From Ensifer canadensis (GTDB lineage: Bacteria; Pseudomonadota; Alphaproteobacteria; Rhizobiales; Rhizobiaceae): a stretch of DNA of 64,000 nt. The notes beneath the pieces are model-generated. The model made no database searches. It saw only the letters and a program-made list of their open reading frames with translations, and had not been told where the DNA came from. Both the position numbers and the translations under genes were made by a program. The stretch is from assembly GCF_017488845.2 (NCBI RefSeq), contig NZ_CP083370.1:2418001-2482000 (forward strand), given 5' to 3'. Of the stretch, positions 58,244 through 64,000 are shown in pieces (the first letter of the stretch is position 1; each line of letters opens with the position of its first letter).

Positions 58244-60589
58244 ATGTTTCTCGACGACGAAATCGCTGAATCACGGACACGGCAAAACGAAGCGCGCTGG
58301 GGCATGTATCTGGCGCTCGCAGCGCTCGCCGCCTGCATCGTGATGATCCTCGGCCTGATGACCCAGGCCTCGGCCCAGACAGCAAACGCCAGGCCCGAGC
58401 AGATGGCCGGCTATGTCAGGCCCAACGACATGGGCACCGGCGCCCTGCTCTTCCCCTCCAAGGAGCCCGGCTATTTCGTCGAGGCGCCGCGACTGGCGAC
58501 CGACGTTCAGATCGACGTCAACGGCCCGATCATGCGCACCCGGGTGACGCAACGGTTCCAGAACCCGAGCAAGGGATGGGTCGAAGGCACCTATGTCTTC
58601 CCGCTTCCCGATGATTCCGCCGTCGACACGCTGAAGATGCAGATCGGCGACCGCTTCATCGAGGGTCAGATCAAGCCGCGCCAGGCGGCCAAGGAGATCT
58701 ACGAGCAGGCAAAGGCCGAGGGCAAGAAGGCGGCGCTGCTCGAGCAGCAACGCCCCAACCTCTTCACCAATCAGGTCGCCAATATCGGCCCTGGCGAAAC
58801 GGTGGTGGTGCAGATCGAATATCAAAGCGGTGTGCCCCAGTCGAACGACGCCTTCACCTTCCGCTTCCCGATGGTGGTCGCCCCTCGCTACAATCCGCAG
58901 CCGGTCGTCCAGACCGTCGATCTCGACAGCCGCTCCGGTTATGCCGTCAGCGATCCGGTCCCCGATCGCCAAAAGATCGAGCCGCCGGTGCTTGATCCGC
59001 GCGAGAACGCCAGGATCAACCCGGTGACGTTGACGATCAACCTGAAGGCGGGCTTCCCGATCGGCGAAGTGACATCGGCCTTTCACGAGATCGAAACGAC
59101 CACCCTCGACCAGCTTACTCGCAAGATCACGTTGAAAGCAGGAAGCGTTCCGGCCGACAGGGATTTCGAACTCAGCTGGAAGGCTGTCGCAGGCAAGAGC
59201 CCCTATGCTGGCCTCTTCCGCGAGACCGTCGACGGCAAGACCTATCTCCTGTCTTTCGTCACCCCGCCGGTCACTGCGACCGCGACTGACAAACCACTCC
59301 GGCGCGAGGTGGTCTTCGTCATCGACAATTCCGGCTCGATGGCCGGCCCGTCGATGGAGCAGGCAAAGGAAAGCCTGGCGCTGGCGATCTCGCGGCTGAA
59401 GCCGGAAGACCGGTTCAACGTCATCCGCTTCGACGACACGATGACTGTGCATTTCCCTGGGCTCGTCGAGGCGACACCTGACAAGCGCGAGGACGCGATC
59501 TCCTTCGTGCGCGGCCTGACCGCCGACGGCGGCACCGAAATGCTGCCGGCGCTGGAAGCGGCCCTGCGCACGCAGGGACCGGTTGCCGCTGGCGCCCTTC
59601 GCCAGGTGGTCTTCCTCACCGATGGCGCCATCGGCAATGAAGGCCAGCTTTTCCAGGAAATCCAGAACAACCGCGGCGACGCGCGCGTCTTCACCGTCGG
59701 CATCGGGTCCGCGCCCAACAGCCATTTCATGACCAAGGCGGCTGAGTACGGCCGCGGCACCTTCACGCTGATCGGTTCCGAGAGCCAGGTGGCCGCCCGT
59801 ATGGGCGAGCTTTTCACCAAGCTCGAGAGCCCTGTTATGACCGACATCTCCGCCACTTTCGAGGGTGCGGCCACGGGCGACATCACCCCGAACCCGATGC
59901 CCGATCTCTATCGCGGCGAGCCGGTCGTGCTGACGGCCGAACTCGACGGCGCCGCGCCGGAAGGCAAGCTTCGCATCGTCGGCAAGGCCGGCGACCAGCC
60001 CTGGCGCGTCGAGATGGACATCGCCAAGGCGGCAACCGGCGAAGGCGTCGCCAAGCTCTGGGCCCGCCGTAAGATCGACGATCTCGAGGCAAGCGCGGCG
60101 ACGATCGCCGACCCGGCAACGCTCGACAGGCAGATCGAAACCGTCGCGCTCGCCCATCACCTGGTCTCGCGCGTCACCAGCCTTGTCGCCGTCGATGCGA
60201 CACCGTCGCGGCCCACCGGCGAAAACCTGACGGAAACCGCTGTGCCGCTCAACCTGCCGGCCGGCTGGGACTTCGGCAAGGTTTTCGGCGAGAAGTCCGA
60301 TGCGACAGAAAAGGTCGACGAGCGCGAGGCTTCGGCCGAAAGCCAGACGAAGCTCGCAATGCTGACCGCCGACCGCATGCTGGCGGCACCGACGGCGCGC
60401 GCCGCCGGCCTGATTGCCGAAGCCAACAACCAGGTGAACCTGCCGCAGACGGCAACCGAAGCAGACAAGCAGATCCTCATCGGGCTGATGCTGCTCGCCT
60501 TTGCCCTTGCTGCCGGCAGCACCTTCGTCTTCTGGCGTGGGCAGATCGCCGCCCTCGTCACATCAGGGGTTCGACGCCATGGCCGCTGA
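58244..60589 (+). CDS. Sortase-substrate protein with VIT and vWA domains (marine proteobacterial sortase target type)
   Basis: A 781-residue exported protein. A signal/anchor segment (MYLALAALAACIVMILGLM) precedes a VIT domain (VEGTYVFPLPDDSAVDTLKM with KPRQAAKEIYEQAKAEGKKA) and a vWA domain whose MIDAS motif is VVFVIDNSGSMAGPS (about residue 360). The C-terminus has LPQTATEAD near residue 733, a hydrophobic segment IGLMLLAFALAAGSTFVFW and a basic tail, a typical sortase sorting signal. The family is the proteobacterial sortase target, normally found next to its own sortase. It overlaps the sortase gene by 11 bases. Confidence 0.93.
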   Translation: MFLDDEIAESRTRQNEARWGMYLALAALAACIVMILGLMTQASAQTANARPEQMAGYVRPNDMGTGALLFPSKEPGYFVEAPRLATDVQIDVNGPIMRTRVTQRFQNPSKGWVEGTYVFPLPDDSAVDTLKMQIGDRFIEGQIKPRQAAKEIYEQAKAEGKKAALLEQQRPNLFTNQVANIGPGETVVVQIEYQSGVPQSNDAFTFRFPMVVAPRYNPQPVVQTVDLDSRSGYAVSDPVPDRQKIEPPVLDPRENARINPVTLTINLKAGFPIGEVTSAFHEIETTTLDQLTRKITLKAGSVPADRDFELSWKAVAGKSPYAGLFRETVDGKTYLLSFVTPPVTATATDKPLRREVVFVIDNSGSMAGPSMEQAKESLALAISRLKPEDRFNVIRFDDTMTVHFPGLVEATPDKREDAISFVRGLTADGGTEMLPALEAALRTQGPVAAGALRQVVFLTDGAIGNEGQLFQEIQNNRGDARVFTVGIGSAPNSHFMTKAAEYGRGTFTLIGSESQVAARMGELFTKLESPVMTDISATFEGAATGDITPNPMPDLYRGEPVVLTAELDGAAPEGKLRIVGKAGDQPWRVEMDIAKAATGEGVAKLWARRKIDDLEASAATIADPATLDRQIETVALAHHLVSRVTSLVAVDATPSRPTGENLTETAVPLNLPAGWDFGKVFGEKSDATEKVDEREASAESQTKLAMLTADRMLAAPTARAAGLIAEANNQVNLPQTATEADKQILIGLMLLAFALAAGSTFVFWRGQIAALVTSGVRRHGR

Positions 60590-61247
60590 CGACGACCTGC
60601 CCGGGCCACGCCCGGGCTTCCTCGCCCGTCTTTCGGCGATCGAGACGATCGTGGTCGCGCTCATTGCCCTGTTCGCCCTTGCCGGCCTGATGCTGGTCGG
60701 CAAGGGATTTTACATGAAGGCCAAGGCCGAGGTCTCTCAAGTCCTCTTGAAAAAGAGCTTCGAGGCGCAATTGCACGGCGAGGCCAATGGCAGGCCCTGG
60801 CCCTGGGCCGACTTCGAAACGACAGCGGAAATCATGGCGCCGCGCATCAACCGCTCGGCGATCGTGCTCAAGGGCGCAAGCGGCCAGGCGCTTGCCTTCG
60901 GACCTGCCTGGCTCACAAACACCCCCCTTCCCGGCGACGAAGGCACCTCGGTCATCGCCGCCCACCGCGACACGCATTTCCGCTGGCTGAAGGATGTGTC
61001 CGCGGGCGACCTGCTGGTGCTGACCCGCAAGGACGGGCGGCGCTTTCTCTTCCGCGCCGGCGAAGGCCGGGTCGCGCGCTGGGACGAGAGCGGCATCAAC
61101 GCCTCGGCCAGTGGCCACAAGCTGGCGCTTGCCACCTGCTTCCCTTTCGATGCGATCGAGCCGGGACCGATGCGCTACATCGTGACCGCCGAACTGGTCG
61201 GCGAGCAGCATCCGGTGCCGCTGACGACAGGCTCGGTTTCGAAATAA
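60579..61247 (+). CDS. Class GN sortase
   Basis: A 222-residue membrane-anchored transpeptidase of the Gram-negative (class GN) sortase group. One N-terminal helix (TIVVALIALFALAGLMLVGK) is followed by the sortase fold with catalytic His in IAAHRDTHF (about residue 128), Cys in ALATCFPF (about 187) and Arg in GPMRYIV (about 199). It starts inside the stop region of the substrate gene, so the two are coupled. It presumably cleaves the LPQTA signal of the vWA protein. Confidence 0.92.
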   Translation: MAADDDLPGPRPGFLARLSAIETIVVALIALFALAGLMLVGKGFYMKAKAEVSQVLLKKSFEAQLHGEANGRPWPWADFETTAEIMAPRINRSAIVLKGASGQALAFGPAWLTNTPLPGDEGTSVIAAHRDTHFRWLKDVSAGDLLVLTRKDGRRFLFRAGEGRVARWDESGINASASGHKLALATCFPFDAIEPGPMRYIVTAELVGEQHPVPLTTGSVSK

Positions 61248-61333
61248 AGCCATTTTGATCCGATTTGACTTGAACGAACCGGGTGACCACTCCAGCTTGG
61301 CGTGTGGCGGCATGAACTGATCGGAGATATCGA

Positions 61334-62521
61334 ATGTGGCAGGCGCAGGCATCAAGGCTGGAAACGACCCGGATGGCGGGAACAATTCGCGCGCTGCCGC
61401 TCCTCGCCGGCCTTGTTTCGTTTGCCGCCCCGTTTGCTGCCGCAGCACAGGAAACGCGTGAGTTTCCCTCCCAGCATGGCGACGTTCTCGTCGAAACGCT
61501 GGCGAGCGGGCTCGAACATCCCTGGTCCGTCGAGGTGCTGCCGGACGGCAGTTACATCGTCAGCGAGCGCGCCGGTCGGCTGCGCATCATCCGCGACGGC
61601 AAGGCCTCGGCGCCGCTTTCCGGCGTGCCTGAGGTGGCCGAGCAGGGCCAGGGTGGCCTGCTCGACATCGCCCTTGCCCCCGATTTTGCCACCAGCCGCA
61701 CGCTCTACCTGACGCTCGCGGCCAGTGGAGACGGCGGTTTCGGAACGGTCCTGGTGCGGGCGGCATTGTCGGCGGATAATTCGGACCTGACCGACGTCAA
61801 GGAACTGTTCCGGATGAACAAGCTGACCCGCAACGGCCAGCATTTCGGCTCGCGCATCGCATTCGCGCCTGATGGCAGCCTGTTCTTCGGCATCGGCGAC
61901 CGCGGCGAGCGCGAGCGCGCCCAGGATCTGCACGATCATGCCGGCGCCATCCTGCACATCAACGCCGACGGCAGCATTCCCGCCGACAACCCCTATCGCG
62001 GGGGCACCGAGGGCCTGCCGGAAATCTGGTCCAAGGGGCATCGCAATCCGCAGGGCATCGCCATTGATCCGAAGGACGGCACGCTTCTGACGGCAGAGCA
62101 CGGCGCGCGCGGCGGCGACGAGGTCAACAACCCGCAATCCGGCCATAACTACGGCTGGCCGGTGATCACCTACGGCAAGGACTATTCCGGCGCCGAGATT
62201 GGCGAAGGCACGGCCAAGGACGGCTTCGACCAGCCGATCTACTACTGGGATCCCTCGATTGCGCCAGGCGCGCTCGCGGTCTATCGCGGCAAGATGTTTC
62301 CGGAGTGGGATGGCAACCTGCTGGTGGCGGCGCTGAAGTATCAGCTCCTCGCCCGGCTGGAGCGGGACGACACCGGCGCTGTGACCTCCGAGGAACGGCT
62401 GTTCGACGGCGAGTTCGGCCGTATCCGCGACATCGTGGTGGCGCCGGACGGCGCACTGCTGATGGTGACGGACGAAGAGGATGGCGCCTTGCTCAGGGTC
62501 TCCAAGGCACCGACGCAGTAA
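61334..62521 (+). CDS. PQQ-dependent sugar dehydrogenase (aldose sugar dehydrogenase type)
   Basis: A 395-residue periplasmic beta-propeller enzyme of the soluble quinoprotein glucose dehydrogenase family (Asd/YliI-like). The N-terminus carries a secretion signal (LPLLAGLVSFAAPFAAAA). Family features are GLEHPWSVEVLPDGSYIVSE, GQGGLLDIALAPDF, the SKGHRNPQGIAIDPKDGTLL segment and NNPQSGHNYGWPV. It would oxidise aldose sugars in the periplasm with PQQ as cofactor. It starts 86 bases after the sortase gene. Confidence 0.9.
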   Translation: MWQAQASRLETTRMAGTIRALPLLAGLVSFAAPFAAAAQETREFPSQHGDVLVETLASGLEHPWSVEVLPDGSYIVSERAGRLRIIRDGKASAPLSGVPEVAEQGQGGLLDIALAPDFATSRTLYLTLAASGDGGFGTVLVRAALSADNSDLTDVKELFRMNKLTRNGQHFGSRIAFAPDGSLFFGIGDRGERERAQDLHDHAGAILHINADGSIPADNPYRGGTEGLPEIWSKGHRNPQGIAIDPKDGTLLTAEHGARGGDEVNNPQSGHNYGWPVITYGKDYSGAEIGEGTAKDGFDQPIYYWDPSIAPGALAVYRGKMFPEWDGNLLVAALKYQLLARLERDDTGAVTSEERLFDGEFGRIRDIVVAPDGALLMVTDEEDGALLRVSKAPTQ

Positions 62522-62556
62522 TACCAACCGGCGCTCGTATAAATCCAAATTCGGGA

Positions 62557-63009
62557 TCAGAGATCGGCGCGAACGTCCTTGCGGAACATAAACTTCAATC
62601 CGGACCAGACCGCATCGACGGCGCAGACCTTGGTGTCGACGAGCCCGAGCGGCAGAAAGATCTCGCGCAAGACGTCCTCCGTCAGCGTCGTCGGAACCTT
62701 CGATGCGCGCTTCGGCCACGAGATCCACATCATGCCGTCGGCCTTGAGGCTCGCCGCAAGCGGTAGTGCCAGCGCTTCAAGCTTTGCCCTCTCCACGGCG
62801 AAGACGTGGATGTAGTCGTGCCGACGTGACGCCGGGCCGTCGACGGCGGTTTCGCACCTGGAGAACCCTGGAAAGCCGGCAATATCGGTCAGATCGTCAG
62901 GGACGCCAAGCAACAGCGCTGACTGCCCGCCCCTCATGCCCAGCTTGCGGACAAGCGGCGTTCCCGAATAACCGCTCTCGCCCATCTCCACCGTCCCCAT
63001 CTCCACCAT
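62557..63009 (-). CDS. DUF3052 family protein
   Basis: A 150-residue protein with the DUF3052 pattern: GYSGTPLVRKLGMRGGQSAL at the N-terminus, KADGMMWISWPKRASKVPTT in the centre and WSGLKFMFRK at the C-terminus. The function of the family is unknown. The start is uncertain: in-frame ATG codons occur at 63009 and 62985, and the family usually begins near GYSG. It converges on the PQQ dehydrogenase gene. Confidence 0.8.
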   Translation of the reverse strand: MVEMGTVEMGESGYSGTPLVRKLGMRGGQSALLLGVPDDLTDIAGFPGFSRCETAVDGPASRRHDYIHVFAVERAKLEALALPLAASLKADGMMWISWPKRASKVPTTLTEDVLREIFLPLGLVDTKVCAVDAVWSGLKFMFRKDVRADL

Positions 63010-63110
63010 GCAACCGTCGCCGGCACGCCGCGCAGATCAGCCGGCCGCCGACGATGAGCCTTGCCCGGAAAAATCGCAACTGATAGACGGCGAAGCATCT
63101 GAGGAGAGCA

Positions 63111-64000
63111 ATGATGACCCGCGTCCAGGCCAATCTATTCCTGCTGTTTTCCGGCGCCATCTGGGGTGCCGGCTTCGTCGCCCAGTCGACGGCGATGCAG
63201 GCGATCGGACCGCTCTGGTTCATCACGCTTCGTTTTGCCATCGCAACCCTGGTCGCGCTGCCGCTCGCCGTCGTTGAAACCAGGCGGGCGCCGCAGCCGT
63301 TGACCGGCAGGACCCTTCGCAACTTCGTGTTTGTCGGGCTCGCGCTTTTTGCAGGCGCCGTTACGCAGCAATACGGGTTGCTCACCACCAGCGTCACCAA
63401 CTCCGGCTTTCTAACCGGGCTTTACGTCGTCTTCGTCCCGGTGCTGACCATCATCTTCCTCCGCCGCAGGCCGCACTGGATCATCTGGCCCGGCGCGCTG
63501 ATGGCCCTGCTCGGTATCTTCCTTTTGAGTGGTGGCGCTCTGTCGAGCCTGACCGGTGGTGATTATCTGACTGTTGTCTGCGCCCTGTTCTGGGCACTGC
63601 AGCTGATGCTTGTCGGCATCTTCGCACCGAGCAGCGGCCGGCCGATGCTGCTGTCGATGACGCAGTTTGCCGTTTGCGCCGTACTCGGCTGCGTCGTCGC
63701 TTTGGCGATCGAGCCCCTGAGCATGGAGGCGGTTAAGGGCGCGCTGCCGGAAATCCTCTATGCGGGCATCTTCTCCAGTGGTGTCGCCTTCATCTGCCAG
63801 GTCGTCGGCCAGCGCTACACCACGGCACCGCAGGCAGCGATCTTCCTGTCGAGCGAGGCGCTGTTTGCAGCCCTCTTCGGGGTGCTGCTGCTCGGGGAGA
63901 TCATCACGCCCATCGGCTATGTCGGTTGCGCCATCATCTTTGCCGCCATGCTGGTCGTCGAGATCGTGCCCGAGATCACGAAAGGTGGCCGGAAGGAAGC
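63111..64000 (+). CDS. EamA/DMT-family transporter, 3'-truncated
   Basis: The frame from ATG 63111 (GAGGAG upstream) stays open to the window end, about 296 residues, and lacks its stop. It shows repeated hydrophobic helices (LFLLFSGAIWGAGFVAQSTA near the start) and the DMT-type motifs NSGFLTGLYVVFVPVLTIIF and QVVGQRYTTAPQAAIFLSSE. EamA permeases export metabolites and amino acids. It is divergent from the DUF3052 gene. Its end lies beyond the window. Confidence 0.9.
   Translation, partial: MMTRVQANLFLLFSGAIWGAGFVAQSTAMQAIGPLWFITLRFAIATLVALPLAVVETRRAPQPLTGRTLRNFVFVGLALFAGAVTQQYGLLTTSVTNSGFLTGLYVVFVPVLTIIFLRRRPHWIIWPGALMALLGIFLLSGGALSSLTGGDYLTVVCALFWALQLMLVGIFAPSSGRPMLLSMTQFAVCAVLGCVVALAIEPLSMEAVKGALPEILYAGIFSSGVAFICQVVGQRYTTAPQAAIFLSSEALFAALFGVLLLGEIITPIGYVGCAIIFAAMLVVEIVPEITKGGRKE

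Overview
The window looks like chromosomal DNA of a Rhizobiaceae alphaproteobacterium, most likely Ensifer/Sinorhizobium or a close Rhizobium relative. The evidence is the high GC content, rhizobial housekeeping proteins (rpoD, dnaG, carA, kbl-tdh, aatA), DUF982 and DUF1194 proteins, and several copies of a RIME1-type mosaic element. No plasmid, phage or CRISPR signature was seen. Both ends are cut inside genes: a LysR regulator at the left and an EamA transporter at the right.

Layout. 1-12 kb: an amino-acid-type ABC transporter operon (permease, binding protein, GYD protein, cysteine hydrolase) with a divergent LysR gene, then an alpha/beta hydrolase, a LysE exporter, an MscS channel, an Lrp gene divergent from a PLP sulfur-amino-acid enzyme, a VOC protein and another LysR. 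12-13.5 kb: an IS110-type transposase. 13.6-19.5 kb: small metabolic modules each paired with a local regulator (TetR/enoyl-CoA hydratase, ArsR/SRPBCC, TetR/NmrA-DUF1772), with palindromic operators visible. 19.5-23.3 kb: a cobalamin riboswitch ahead of cbtB-cbtA, then a convergent fhuF-glycoamylase pair. 23.4-31.9 kb: a vWA protein, a GntR regulator, a DUF982 protein, a GH26-like hydrolase, a lipoprotein, a complete IS256-family element with an 8-bp target duplication, tRNA-Ile2(CAU) and a SIMPL protein. 32-40.7 kb: small enzymes and envelope proteins, then rpoD. 40.8-51.6 kb: kbl-tdh, a frameshifted GIY-YIG gene between 53-bp inverted repeats, recQ, a glycosyltransferase, dnaG, a YqeY protein and carA. 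51.6-56.5 kb: TauE, AraC, and a LysR divergent from an SDR-oxidoreductase pair. 56.5-64 kb: aatA, a proteobacterial sortase pair (a VIT/vWA substrate ending in LPQTA plus a class GN sortase), a PQQ-type sugar dehydrogenase, a DUF3052 protein and the EamA transporter.

Most genes are monocistronic or in two- to four-gene operons. Recurrent themes are divergent regulator/target pairs with visible operators, intergenic palindromic repeats, and convergent genes separated by hairpin terminators. The parts most worth a second look are the sortase/substrate pair, the GIY-YIG gene inside long inverted repeats, the non-coding flanks of the IS110 transposase, an SDR lacking its catalytic lysine, and the tandem ArsR operators.
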